Shown in pieces: positions 1-10,530 of a DNA stretch of 64,000 bases (the stretch's first letter is position 1; each line of letters opens with the position of its first letter). The translations under genes were made by a program, and so were the position numbers. Under the pieces are notes generated by a model, which saw only the letters and a list, made by a program, of their open reading frames with translations, was not told where the DNA came from and did no database searches. Source of the stretch: Salvator merianae (Eukaryota; Chordata; Lepidosauria; Squamata; Teiidae); the NCBI GenBank assembly GCA_003586115.2, contig QVOM02000126.1:11203404-11267403 (forward strand). Direction: 5' to 3'.

Positions 1-8
1 ACTTTGGG

Positions 9-138
9 CAGCGGCAGCCCGTGCCTTTAAGGGCGGGTGTTCGCGCGAGTGCCATGGCCCTTCGCGGGGCCTCCGGGACCTGCGAAGGGCCATGACACTC
101 ACGCGAACACCCGCCCTTAAAGGCATGGGCCGCCGCTG
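9..138. mobile_element. GC-rich fold-back MITE, hAT-like, copy 1
   Basis: Nearly the whole element is one long inverted repeat: the left arm starts CAGCGGCAGCC and the right arm ends GGCCGCCGCTG, with CTTTAAGGGC and CGCGAACACCCGCCC arms folding onto each other. It is flanked by a perfect 8-bp direct repeat ACTTTGGG at 1-8 and 139-146. An 8-bp TSD with CAG-type ends is the hAT signature. No coding capacity, so it must be moved by a transposase encoded elsewhere. CpG-rich relative to its surroundings. Confidence 0.85.
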
Positions 139-530
139 ACTTTGGGGGCTGGAGCGGTCCAGCTGGCACCACTCTGACTGGAACAGGTCCCTGCTGGAGT
201 GGTCCAGCTGTCCCGGAACACGCCCATTCACACCTGGACAGCCTGTTCCAGGACAAGCCACAGGCCACAGGCCACTGTGAAGCTTGTGCAAGCTTTGGAG
301 TCTGCTATGAGAGCTCCAAAGACAGGGAATGAAAATTTCTGGCCTTGAAGCCCTAGGGAGACCCATTTTGGCAGCACGGTTTCTGCACACCTCCTGAACC
401 ATCACTAGATCTACTGGTGTCCTGGTATCCTGGTTTAGGCAGCCATTTTGGCTGCCTAAACTGGGCTACGCTCTGTCGAATGCAGATGGAGTAGCCTAGC
501 AGGGGCGGGGCCTCTTCTGTTCTGTTCCAG
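139..530. mobile_element. degenerate MITE of the GGNCC clan (internal module)
   Basis: Shares order and wording with 39756-40324: a CCTGTTCCAGGACA palindrome, a GAGCTCCAA stretch, then CCCATTTTGGCAGCAC and finally a GGGGCGGGGCCTCT stretch. The left end is lost or displaced by the fold-back element next to it and the right end is unclear, so borders are approximate. Confidence 0.5.
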
Positions 531-540
531 CATGTGAAAC

Positions 541-670
541 AACTATCCAGGCTGGTTGTTGTCATTACCTCTTTCTGGCAGTAAATTCCATAGACCAATG
601 ACTCTCTGGGTGAAAAAATACTTCCCCTTGTCAGTCCTAGCTCTCCTGCCCATCAAAGATGGGGCTTTTT
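541..670 (-). repeat. CR1-type LINE 3' fragment
   Basis: Matches the segment of the common CR1 end that encodes the C-terminal motif FFTQRVI.LWNLLPAEVVTAT on the minus strand (compare 25959-26204). Only the 5' part of that segment remains here. Confidence 0.7.
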
Positions 671-749
671 CTGGCCATCGAGAAGCAGTTTATGTCTGCC
701 CAAACCAGTTAAGAGAGCACATCATCCGATGGCACCAAGGTTGGACTAT

Positions 750-1185
750 GGGCCTGTTTACTCATAACACCATAGAATGATATAATAATACCATTCTAGG
801 CTGGAACAGACCCAGTAGTGCAGTGGTCATCCGCGCTGCAAGGACTGGAACAGTCTGGAACTGGGCTTCCAGCACTTGCAGTGCAGATGCAAACCTGCCC
901 ACCGTAACAGTGGCCGTGGAAATGATTGGCCACTGTCATGGTAACCCGGGAACACGCCCTGGCCTGCAGCGTTAGCACCCAGAAGCATGTGCGAATGGTG
1001 CCAACGCTGCTGAGTGGGAGCAATTCAACTTCTCTCAGTACAGCGGACCGCGATGTAGCTGTCCACAGCTAGTAGCATTTGGGAGCATTAAAGACGCTCC
1101 CAAATGCGGGGTCCTCCGCAGACTGCAGATGCCCTGTGCTAGTGAGTGTGCAGATGCTCATTGGCACTCAAGTGTGAACAGGCCC
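750..1185. mobile_element. MITE, group A (about 430 bp), TSD TAT
   Basis: Left end GGGCCTGTTTACTCAT, right end AGTGTGAACAGGCCC; flanked on both sides by TAT (747-749 and 1186-1188). A sub-terminal hairpin lies near the left end (CATAGAATG ... CATTCTAGGC) and a second near 1080-1110. The inside has no reading frame of note. Group A relatives lie at 22626, 29101, 31940, 34579, 35071, 47742 and 54421. Confidence 0.75.
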
Positions 1186-2435
1186 TATGAATTTTGAACT
1201 GGGCTACTGCTGCTCTAGATTGCTATTCAGAAGTTTCCAGAAAGGCAAAAGGATGAACCAGTATTAGGATCCATTTAAAACCTGAAATATTCCACCACCA
1301 ATTTAGTCAAGTAATAAGGAGGAGAAACTATGGCCGAATTTGCACTTGCCTGGCTGGAATGGTCTCCGAAGATCATTCCAGACCAGTTCACTACAGGAAT
1401 GGCTGCAGCCCTCACCTGTAGAACACTGGAACAAGCCTGTTCCTGTCCAGACATTCTAGCAACGCAAACAGCAGGCCTCCCTGTTCTTTTCCTGGTGGGA
1501 CGTCCTGACATCAGTCGTCCCGCCCTCCCCTCGCCACGACTGGGCAAGAGGACGTCACATCTGGTGCACGAGGGTGGGGCAAGCCATAGGGTGCAAACCT
1601 TCATGCCTTGAAGGTCTGAACCTAAATGCTCCTTGCCTTGCAACACCAGAAGTGTCGCGGACACACTGTTCCCCACACTGCAGGTCAGCTGGTGGACAGC
1701 TGGTGGACAGATGAGGCACCAGAAACTGCAGTGGTCCACCTGGCAGAGAACAGATTCCCCCCACTGTCCTTAATGACAAAGCAGAAAGTGCTGAGCAAAA
1801 GGTGCTGAGTCACTCCAATCTCTTGCACGGTGACAAGTCACTCCTGTCTGCCCAGAGCTATTTTGCTAATGGCAAGTGAAATGAGTATTCTTTTTATCAC
1901 AGCACTGCAGCCTGAAAAGCCAGACAGCCAACTATGTGCAAAAGTGAGCATATTAATTTTTCATGTTCTCTTTCTGCTTGTCTTGCTGATCCTACTGTGA
2001 GCACAAAACTTGCTAAGGATGTTCAATTTGGTCTATCAAAAGCATTCCCAATTACTCAGCCTTGCCCCAGGAAGGTCTTCTTTCCAAAAAGACACTCTGT
2101 CATTAGCAGAACGTATAAATGCAGACCACCAGCATCTCAGTACAGAAAATTGTGAGGGCTGTGGGCAATGAAGAGTTTTTATTTATTTACTTATGTGCAT
2201 TCTTATTCAAGCCCAATACTCTTATCAGGGTAGGCTGGAGTCACACAATTTTTATTTTTTTTTAAATGGAATCCGACTGCAGAAAGCAGGACAGGGAAGA
2301 ACCATCTTTTTCTCGCCTGGCTATTGCAGCACAGATGGTATGGTATGGACAAAGTGGACAGGGAGAGGTTTTTCTCCCTTTCCCAGAATACTAGAACCAG
2401 AAGTCACCAAACAAAGCTAATTCCTGGACAGATCA
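1186..2435. other. mostly unique DNA
   Basis: A possible decayed MITE start (GGCCGAATTTGCACTTGCC) lies at 1332, but its other end could not be found. The rest, including a stretch near 1860-1930, matches nothing I recognise. ORFs on both strands here lack any motif. Confidence 0.4.
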
Positions 2436-2968
2436 GGCAATTTAAGTTTACACAATGCGTAGTTAAGCTTTGGGAATTTGCTCCCATGTGATGTGGTGTT
2501 GGCTACCAGTTTGGAGGGTTTCAAAAATGGTTTGGACTCATTAATGGAAACTGGAGCTATTAATGGCTATTAGCCGGATGGCGGTAGAAGATGGTTTGCC
2601 TCCAAAGGCCAGCTGTTGGGAGACTGTAAATAGGGCAAGCTGTGTGCCCAAGTTCTGCTGATGGATTTCCTTGTGCAGCTGGTTGGACCAGCAGCAGCCA
2701 TTGGTTTTAAGCTCGGGTGTTTGCACCCCGCGCAAAGCGCACCATGGCTGTTCGCGGGTCCTCCGGGTCTCCGTACTGTCGCAGCAGGTCGACCTGCTGC
2801 GACAGTACGGAGGCCCGGAGGCCCCGCGAACAGCTATGGCGCACTTTGCGCGGAGCGCGAACACTCAGGCTTAAAGCCGGCGGTCACCGCTGGGTTGGGC
2901 ACTGCAAGAACAGACTGCTGGACTAGATGGGCCATGGGTCTGATCCAGTAAGCCCCTTCTTGTGTTCT
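2436..2968 (+). repeat. CR1-type LINE 3' end, sense, split by fold-back MITE
   Basis: Runs in the sense direction from the LLP.. coding tail region to the stock 3' phrase CTGCTGGACTAGATGGGCC and the terminal CTTGTGTTCTTA octamer-like tail. It is interrupted at 2689-2892 by the fold-back element, so that insertion is younger than this CR1 copy. Confidence 0.75.
2689..2892. mobile_element. GC-rich fold-back MITE, hAT-like, copy 2
   Basis: Starts CAGCAGCAGCC and ends CACCGCTG. A near-perfect inverted repeat closes on a central palindrome CAGCAGGTCGACCTGCTG. The TSD is GGTTGGAC (2681-2688) against GGTTGGGC (2893-2900), 7 of 8 matching. The host sequence on both sides is one continuous CR1 repeat, which confirms the insertion. 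Confidence 0.85.
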
Positions 2969-2969
2969 T

Positions 2970-3430
2970 ATCCCTCTGAAAACCAGTTGCTGGGAGACTC
3001 TGAGCAGAACAAGCCGTGTGCTTGTTTTCTGCTGGTGGGGTTCCTAGTGTAGTTAGCCGGCCCCTGTGAGAACAGGCTGCTGGACTAGAAGGGCAATGGG
3101 AGGGTTATATTTTAGGTATGTTTTTTTATGCATATATGTTTATGTGTATGTTTTTATTGTTTTTATTAAATGTTGTAATCCACCCTGGGACCTTCCGGTG
3201 AAGGGCAGGATATAAATATCTGAAATAAAATAAATAAATATAGTGAGGCACTTCTTATGTCCTTGTGCCTCCAAAGGCTAGCTGCTGGGAAACTGTGAAC
3301 AGGGCAAGCTGTGTGCTTCATATCCTGCTGCCGGGGGGGGCTTCCTGTGCAGCTGGTTAGCCACTGTGGGAACAGTTGGACTAGATGGGCCACAGGTCCA
3401 GAGAGCCATTCCTTATGTTCTTCTATTCTT
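2970..3430 (+). repeat. two CR1 3' ends separated by an L2-like tail
   Basis: 2970-3105 and 3255-3430 are both sense CR1 ends (TGGGAGACTCTGAGCAG, GCTGGACTAGATGGGCC, then TTCCTTATGTTCTT). Between them, 3108-3240 is a LINE 3' tail with AATCCACCCTGGGACCTTC, GGATATAAATA and an AAATAAATAAATA end. Confidence 0.65.
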
Positions 3431-3659
3431 ATAAGAATACTCAAGCTACCTAGTCCTGAAAGAACCTTTTGGAGTTCTGTTATGTTTTGCAATGCTAATC
3501 CCTGCCATTTCTCTAATAGTTGTCAGTGGCAGCAGGCTGGGTATATCCTCCCTGACACTTGCAAACTGTATGGGTACTGTGACACACAGACTTTCCAAAT
3601 AGTTAAAAGTGCCTGCTGGCAGACATCTGAAATGGCAGAATATAGCGCTTAAGAACAAT

Positions 3660-3837
3660 TAAGTCTTCGTTTATGTCCCTGTCTGAGCACATTTAGGGAG
3701 GCGAAAGCAAACTATGCGTTTTGGAAGCGAAATGATTAGATCCGTGGCTACACTAGCTTGAGGACTGGGGAGCCTTTATTCTGGTTAATAGTTCTAATAA
3801 TTTGTATTGCACAACGTTTGCTATTTGTGTGTGTGTC

Positions 3838-3868
<31 letters not shown>

Positions 3869-4595
3869 CACACACACACACACACACGCACACGCACACA
3901 CACACAAAGAGAGAGAGTAAGAAGAAGATTTGGCACCCTCTTTAACACTGAATGATCACTTTTCATTACACAACGGAGCAGCCTGTCTAAAACTGCGCAA
4001 TAGGCAGGTTAAACGCAGTGCTGACTCTTTGAACCTCGGGCACTCAGAACTGAGCGTAAAAATAGCTGTGCGATGCAAGCAGTGGTCTCTAGGCTCAATG
4101 TCACATTAAGGAATGTACACAGCCCTGGCAACCCCCGGCAACACACTATACACATTTTCCTTTTAATTTCTCTTTCGCAGAGCGGTTAAGCCGGCATTAA
4201 TTTGGAACAGGAGAGTTATGCAAGCACAAATGAAAATGCAAAGGATAATTTGCTATTGATACACATTTCAGAGACGCACTCTGCCCTTTGTTCATCTATA
4301 CAACGAGCCGAGAAGACGTCTCAAAAAGGTTACTGATTTCTTAAGCAGGTAACATCTGAACTGATAAACAGTGGTAGCAAACCCATGTTACCCTATCGCC
4401 ATGTTTCAGGGAGAATCTCACTCCTTTGTTTAATTTTGGCTAAAATTACTTCATTCTCCTCTCGCTCCCACTTATATCTACTAGTCTTAAATAAAACTTG
4501 GGTTAGTCTTTCGGGTTTGGTTTTTTTGCAAAGCTGATATCCTCTCTAGACCAGCAGTGCTTATCTGGGCTCCTCCAGAGTGACTGGGACTAGCA
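3660..4595. other. unique AT-rich DNA with a compound microsatellite
   Basis: Apart from the microsatellite at 3825-3918, no repeat family is recognised. 4150-4340 is AT-rich and looks non-repetitive, with a possible conserved stretch around GGCATTAATTTGGAACAGG. Confidence 0.35.
3825..3918. repeat. compound microsatellite (GT)n(GA)n(CA)n(GA)n
   Basis: About 28 bases of GT repeats, a GA block, about 35 bases of CA repeats, then another GA block. GT followed by CA on one strand is an inverted repeat able to form a hairpin. The two ORFs across it are low-complexity artefacts. Confidence 0.95.
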
Positions 4596-4692
4596 TGGAA
4601 TTCTGGGAGTTGTAGTTCAGGAGTGTCTGGAAAGCTACAAATGAGCACCCCTGCTGCTCCAGACTACATTTCCCATCAGCCCTAGTCAGCAC
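4596..4692. repeat. short inverted repeat with a GGGAGTTGTAGTTC motif
   Basis: TTCTGGGAGTTGTAGTTCAG is followed about 45 bases later by the imperfect complement CCAGACTACATTTCCCATC. Similar hairpins occur at 18212, 51585 and 63212. Probably an old small DNA transposon. Confidence 0.5.
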
Positions 4693-5940
4693 CCCAATTG
4701 TTGAAGGGTTCTACAGGAATTGGAAACCCCTCATCACCATTCTGAAAGACTGTCCACTAGCATCCTTTCCCTCCAAACAATTCCTACAGACTTGGTTTGC
4801 CAAGCATTTGGTCCTTCGATGTCCCAATCTAAGTACTCTTTGTTCCAGACATAATTCCGTGCATCACTTCCTGTCACACCCTATCATGATATTTATGTGT
4901 TCTTTGCCAGAAAGTTAGTAAAAATGTAGTATTTAAAAAACCAGTTATTTTTATGCTTGTTATTATGCACCATCACTCTTGTAACCAAATAACTTGTTAC
5001 TGCATATTTAAGTTTATAATAATACCAAAAAATAAACCAAACTCTGCAAAAAAAAGAATTGAAAGGCAATTTGCTCTTATCAATAAAGCAAATGATGTGG
5101 AAGAGCAGAAATGGTTCTAGAAATGTCTGATTTTCCAAAATGCAACATTTAAAAAAACCCCAATCCTGCAATGAAAACTGACACTTGAGTAAAGTCTTTG
5201 TTGTTAATCTGAAGGCCTTGTTTCTCTCAAACAAAAGGAACAAAGCAGCTTTTTGCTGTTAGTTACCCCCAAGGAACAAATTTCCCCTCCATTTTGTTTT
5301 AAAAGCACTCACTAGAAATATAATTTAGAAACATTGCTATTAAGAATATGTACTAAGAGTTTTTATTTTGCTTTCTGCCTTATGCTTGAGTAAATGCTAC
5401 AGAGCCATTCATCTAAACTATAGCATCTTGAGACAGCTGTCGAAAGCTACCATTCTGAATTATGATTTATTCCCAGGTGATTAATGAACGATTTTCCATC
5501 AGCAAGCACGGAGATACAATCTGCTTTATAGCTATACTTATTGACATATTCTTCTGACAAAAACTGGCTATTTTCTCTGCAAATACTCAGGCCTCTGGGG
5601 AGAATGCAGGAGTTTCAACTTGTTACCAACCCTGATTCCACAACTGCCCCCTCAGGCCATGCAGACAGAAACAAAATACACATCCCTCTTTTTATTCTAG
5701 ATTTCTCTCTAGTTTGTTATTCCCATTCTGCTAAGCATTTATATTCTGTTGCTCATTTTTGGAAATAGAGGTAGGAGGAAGAGAAGCTGCTGTGTTTAGG
5801 AAACTGGGAAAATGGAAAAGGTTTCCCTTCAGTGCTCTTTCTTGAAGATTCCCAGTGTGGCATCCATGGACACACATGTACCTGTGCCTGAATCCTCAGA
5901 ACCAACACCAACACCAACAAAGCTAGCTGAAGATATCCCC
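4693..5940. other. unique AT-rich DNA, candidate conserved noncoding island
   Basis: No repeat recognised. 5400-5560 is the best candidate: it contains AGACAGCTGTCG, GGTGATTAATGAAC and ATCAGCAAGC, i.e. E-box-like and homeodomain-like sites in non-repetitive DNA. No exon with convincing splice sites was seen. Confidence 0.35.
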
Positions 5941-5942
5941 AT

Positions 5943-5970
5943 CCAACCCCACCCCACCCCACCCCACCCC
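5943..5970. repeat. (CCCCA)n simple repeat
   Basis: Five consecutive CCCCA/ACCCC units on the plus strand. Confidence 0.9.
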
Positions 5971-6039
5971 TCTGGGCTCCCCCTTCTCTTCAGCTGCAAC
6001 AGACCTATAAGATTGTTAATTTCATCTTGAGAGTTACTC

Positions 6040-6265
6040 GTGAGGGTGCCTCATGTTAATGATTGTCATCTTGTGGTTACCTGCAGCCAGGCCTTCTCGG
6101 TGGTGGCACCTACCCTTTGGGATGCTTTCCCCTCTAGCAACATGGGGTGCCTACATAACTTTCAGGTGCCTATTCTAGACTTTTTTCTGCACTCACTGAG
6201 AGCAGAGGGATGCATCTGCTTTTTATTTTGTTTCATGTTCTGAACTGCTTCAGGACCTTCAAATG
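6040..6265 (+). repeat. L2-clade LINE C-terminal fragment
   Basis: The plus frame reads QAFSVVAPTLWDAFPSSN, a decayed form of the R.FSVVAP.LWN.LP motif near the end of L2-type ORF2 (compare 38865-39047). No intact ORF. Confidence 0.6.
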
Positions 6266-6271
6266 ATAGTA

Positions 6272-6304
6272 AGTATAGTATAGTATAGTATAGTATAGTA
6301 TAGT
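6272..6304. repeat. (AGTAT)n microsatellite
   Basis: About six TATAGTA pentamer units directly left of the MITE at 6314. Confidence 0.9.
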
Positions 6305-6370
6305 GATATTTTAGGACCTTTCTGCACTTACCTTCTTCAGAGCCAGATTTGCTGGTCTGGAAGACATAAT

Positions 6371-6872
6371 GGGCCCGTTTGCACTTACAACAGTAGAATA
6401 TTCTAATTAGCAGGGTTCGGCCTGGCCAGGATCAGGTACAGTGAGGAGTATTCGCACCTGTCAGCACTGGAACAGTTTGCGAGCTGACCAGCAGGGGAAG
6501 CAGTGCGACTGGGAATGTGTTAGTTAGGTAGCTGGGTCCAAACACAGAGGGACTGGATCCGGACCTGGGTCCGAAACGGCCACCAGGGTCCGGGCCACAA
6601 AGTCCAAAGCTGGGTCCAAACTGTCTGATGGTGCCTGCATGGCCACGCAGTCCCCGCCCCGCCACCATTCCACACCAGGAAGTGGTGCGAACGCACCTTT
6701 CTAGATTTGCACCTGATCACACAAGTCAGCTTCCAGACTACAATTTTCTTGACCAGCACTATTCGGTTTCAGGTGAGCATCAGGTGGACTTTGGTAGGTT
6801 TGAAGTCAGGTGGGGCTGTTTGCAGGTGTGAATGTTCCTGGAACAATCCTCTCGCTAAGTGTGAACAGGCCC
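6371..6872. mobile_element. MITE nested in 6314-7592, TSD AAT
   Basis: Left end GGGCCCGTTTGCACTTAC, right end AGTGTGAACAGGCCC, flanked by AAT at 6368-6370 and 6873-6875. Internal sequence differs from group A although the right end is the same. Confidence 0.75.
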
Positions 6873-7194
6873 AATCTGTCCCAAGATTGGGACCCATTGC
6901 CTTGAGATTAGAACAATGCCATCTGCACGGCACTGGCTGTTCCAATCTAGCCTCTGCATTTGTCCTGAAGTTGGCATGTGCTTCGAAGCCAGCCTCTGCA
7001 AACTCCGACAGGCAGCTCTGGAGCCCCGGGAACCCATTTTAGTGACATACGTTGTTGTGTCACCAAAGTGGGGCCCCCAGTAAACCAGAATATGGATGTA
7101 TAGGCCTTCTTCACGCCTCTGTGATCCAAAGTTTCACCAGCTGGTACACAGGCAGACCTTGTTATCAAGGTCTACTGGTGATCCAGATCTAGGC

Positions 7195-7455
7195 TCTCTT
7201 GATCTGGATTAGGATTAGAAATAACAGGATACTTCAAGGGAGTAGATACAGACTAGATATTGGAAAAAACTTTCTGACAGTAAGGGCGATCAGTCAATGG
7301 AACAGGTTGCCGCAGGAGGTGGTAAGCGCTCCTTCGCTGGAGATCTTCAAGGAGAGGCTTGATGGATATCTGTCTGGGATACTTTAGCGAATCGTGCACT
7401 GAGCAGGGGGTTGGAGTCGATGACCCTGGAGGTCCCTTCCAACTCTATGATTCTA
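7195..7455 (+). pseudogene. CR1-type LINE ORF2 C-terminus and 3' end
   Basis: 7199-7387 reads NFLTVRAISQWNRLPQEVVS then SLEIFKERLDGYLSGIL, the conserved tail of CR1 ORF2, followed by the 3' UTR phrase GACCCTGGAGGTCCCTTCC and an ATTCTATG octamer end. Same subfamily as 42735 and 52684 (called CR1-b here). Confidence 0.85.
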
Positions 7456-7595
7456 TGTTCCATCTGGTGCAGAGGGAGCATACTATCAGGGGACAGGGCC
7501 TCTCTAGTCTGCACTAGCATGCAGATAAAAGATGTCCTGAAGAGGACAACAGTGTTCACTGATCCAAACCTAAGATAAGTGCAGAAAGGGCCTTA

Positions 7596-8179
7596 AATGC
7601 ACACATAAAATGTATAGAGTCCAAACAGTACGTTCACCCAGGAGTTCCTGGTGTAAATGGGCAGCTGCACCCTTTCCCCACCCCACCCAGTTTTTATTAC
7701 TGTTTTAACATTCTATTGTTCTAAATGTCTTTTAAGCTTGTTTTTAAGGTAACTTAAAATGAAGAAGGCAGTACAGAGGCCAGTTTGACCTCTGAGCTCC
7801 GGGAGGAGCCTAGTTAGGTCACACGATTTATTCACTGCTAGACGTCCCTACAGCACAGGGCTGTACTGTACTGTAGCTGCAACAGGGTTGCACTTCAGGG
7901 CTGCCTCTGGGCGTCAGATGTGTCTTGCTATGCTCACCGTACTATACTGGAAACACCAGACGCTTCCCTGGCTTTCTCAACATAGTGCTGCTTTAAAGGA
8001 CCAAACACCCGTGATATGGCTGTTACAGGAAACCCAGCTGCTGACAAACGAGAAGATAAGCCCGGGAGTGCTCCTTGCATCTAGCAGAGGGCGGCAAGAG
8101 GCAATCATGGGACCTTATTTAGATTTATATTATCATTTCAACAATCTGGGAGCTATAAAAATCACTAGGAGGCAAATCA
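7596..8179. other. unique DNA
   Basis: No repeat or gene recognised; the 99-codon ORF at 7888-8187 runs into a CR1 copy and shows no domain. Confidence 0.35.
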
Positions 8180-8630
8180 TAACATAAGAGGAGCCCTGCT
8201 GGATCAGGCCACAGCCCATCTAGTCCAGCATCCTGCCTCACACAGTGGCCCACCAGTTGCTTCTGGGCATCTCAAGCAGAAGAGAAAAGCAAAACCTTCG
8301 CCTGCTCTCAACTCCCTGCAAATGGCCTTGAGGCATCCTGCCTGTCTCTCCAGCCTGGAGGCAGTTACTTAGGCTGTGTTCAGACGTAACAAAAGGGGTA
8401 TCTTAGAGGCGCCTCAGAGACACCGTGTGTGGTCCTCATGACTCCAATCTTCTCCAGTCTGCCTTTTCTAGCACAGAATGTTCATGAGAGGGGGGAGGGG
8501 CAGACTGGTGTGTGAATAATCCCACTTGAAGGGTTCAATAAGACGCCTCAGAGATGCTTTTTTTTTTTTTTTTTTTTTGGTGTGTCGGATCACATCCTAA
8601 GCCACCAGTTCTAGTAGCCACTGACATGCT
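8180..8630 (-). repeat. CR1-type 3' end split by a MITE
   Basis: 8180-8371 is the antisense CR1 end (AACATAAGAGGAGCCC onward); it resumes at 8598 with TTCTAGTAGCCACTGA. The join point is the MITE at 8372-8597. Confidence 0.8.
8372..8597. mobile_element. MITE, group E (GGCTGTGTTCAGAC ends)
   Basis: Left end GGCTGTGTTCAGACGTAAC, right end CGGATCACATCC. Left flank TTA, right flank TAA, so the duplication is one mismatch away from 3 bp or is only TA. Contains a poly-T run (about 8559-8578). A second copy at 20177-20388 shares its order, including GAGGGGCAGACTGGTGTGTG. Confidence 0.75.
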
Positions 8631-9287
8631 CCAGCAGAATCAGCCTCAGGCAAGAGAGGTCCTAGTTTCTGGCTACTTCCGTGGAACGTGCTCCACTTCC
8701 AACTGGGATTAGGCTTCGGCAGGTAGCCTTCCACCCACAGAAAGGTTCTGGCAACTCCGGAGGCCCATATCAGCTCAGCCTTCTGATCTCTTCCCTTCCC
8801 CCTCCATCCCTGACGCGGCATCCTGCCACACACCAACCTCCCCATTCAGGGGCCAACACAGTGAAGACTATAACTCTCATTAGCGCCAGGGGAGGGGCAG
8901 AGAGTCCCATGGGGGAGTTGTAATCGAAAGCATGGGAGTGGGGAGTGCCACATTTGGGAAAGTCCTCTTTTTTCCTTTTGGCAGTGCCCAAATACATGAC
9001 GAACCAACAGATTTCAGTCTTGGTCAGGAGGCAACAGAAATAAATGGGTCTAAGAAAACAGCAGGTGGGGCTAATGCTCCAAGGAAGAGGAGAAGGTCCC
9101 AGATTCAGCCCCTGGTGTTTCAAGGCAGGGATGGGCGAGACCTTCACTTAGAGATTTGCAGAGATGCTGCCAGTCAATGTAGGCAGTACTGAACTGGAGG
9201 GACCAGAGGTCCAATTTCGCTCAGCTGTCCCTGATTAGTATGTTTTAATGACAATAGGTTTTGGTTATTCACAAGTAGGAGAAGGAT
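8631..9287. other. unique DNA
   Basis: No known repeat seen. ORFs on both strands overlap each other and have no motif. Confidence 0.35.
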
Positions 9288-9347
9288 CTACCTACCTACC
9301 TACCTATCTATCTATCTATCTATCCATCCATCCATCCATCCATCCAT
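9288..9347. repeat. tetranucleotide tail (ACCT/ATCT/ATCC)n
   Basis: Three successive tetramer blocks lie exactly at the 3' end of the antisense L2 copy at 9348, so this is probably an expanded LINE tail. Confidence 0.9.
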
Positions 9348-10530
9348 TCTGCCCTACACTCAAAGGTCTCAGGGTGGGTTACAGGAGTAAAAACAAAAAT
9401 TAAAATGAATCCACTAAAGCCAGTACCAGTGCCTTAAAGTGGGGAGGGGGAAGCTATTTCCTCAGCTAAAGGCCAGGTGTGTCATCACTAATCTCCTAAA
9501 TATATATATAGCGAAAGTGCCTGATTCACCTCAGGCACAATGCTATTCCACAGTCTGGGAGCTACCATTGAGAAGACCCTATCTCCGAACCACACCCCTT
9601 TAACTACTGGAGGTGGTGTTAACAAAACCAGGAGGGCCTCACCTAGAAATCTTAAGGCACAGGCAGGTTCGATGTGGGAGGAGGTGTTCCTTTAGATATC
9701 TGGGCTCCAAGCCATTTCCAGGCTTGAAATTAACACCTTGAATTGCGTTTGGTAGCGAATGGGCAGCCAGTACATCTCTTTTAGGACCAGTGTGATGTGC
9801 ATCCACCCAGCACTTCTGGACAGCAGTCTAGCTGCTGCATTCTGCACCAGCTGCAGCTTCCAAACCGTCTTCAAGAGCAACCCCATGTGGAGTGCATTAC
9901 AATAGACCAAACTGGAAGTTACCAGAGCATGAATTACTGTATCCACAACATCTCTGTGCAGAAGGGGCAAGAACTGGTGAACCACCTGTAGCTGGAAATA
10001 GGTTCACCTGTCCACCACCTCCACCTGAACTTCAAGAGTCAGAGCATTCCCAGTTTTTGCAGGGCAAAGCACCCCATCGAGAACAGGGTGCCTCCCCTAC
10101 TTCATGGACCTCACACCCTGTGGCACCCAGTCCCTCCATCTTGTCTGGATTCAGCTTCAATTCACTTGACCCCATCTAGCTCATTACTGCCTCCAAGCAC
10201 CTGCCAAGCACTTCAACCACCTCTCCTGATTCAGATGGCACAGAGAGACAGAACTGGGCATCTTCTGCATACGGATGACACCTCACTCCCAAACTCCCGA
10301 TGGCTTCTCCTAGCGCTTCATATAGATATTACAGAGCATGGGAGACAATATCCATCCCTAGGGAACCCCACAAGGGAGCTCCCAGGGCATCGAGCAGAAA
10401 TTTTCCACTGCTACTCTCTGGCACCAGCCTTGAAGATAGGAGCGAACCATTGCGACACGCTGCCACCAACTCACAGCATCTGCAAATTGGTTATCCACAA
10501 ATTAAGGAGACCCTGTACATCCCCTCCCCC
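9348..10530 (-). pseudogene. L2-clade LINE, RT domain to 3' end, decayed
   Basis: This is the longest retrotransposon copy here. Read on the minus strand, the RT catalytic region is GVRCHPYAEDAQFCLSV, where the YAED box (complement of 10260-10271) replaces YADD. Further on is VIHALVTSSLVYCNALHMG, then VQNAAARLL and HITLVLKEMYWLPIRYQTQF (9692-9985), as in L2 ORF2. The 3' UTR ends in the conserved CCCACCCTGAGACC phrase at about 9370-9390. Stops and frameshifts separate the pieces. Confidence 0.85.

Larger units (their letters stand above)
6314..7592. mobile_element. composite MITE of the GGNCC clan, TSD TTA
   Basis: Left end GGACCTTTCTGCACTTACC, right end AAGTGCAGAAAGGGCC, with TTA at 6311-6313 and 7593-7595. 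The 1.28-kb span contains another MITE (6371-6872), a CAAAGTGGGGCCCCC module near 7060 and a CR1 fragment (7195-7455), so it is an old element enlarged by later insertions. No transposase frame remains. Confidence 0.65.
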
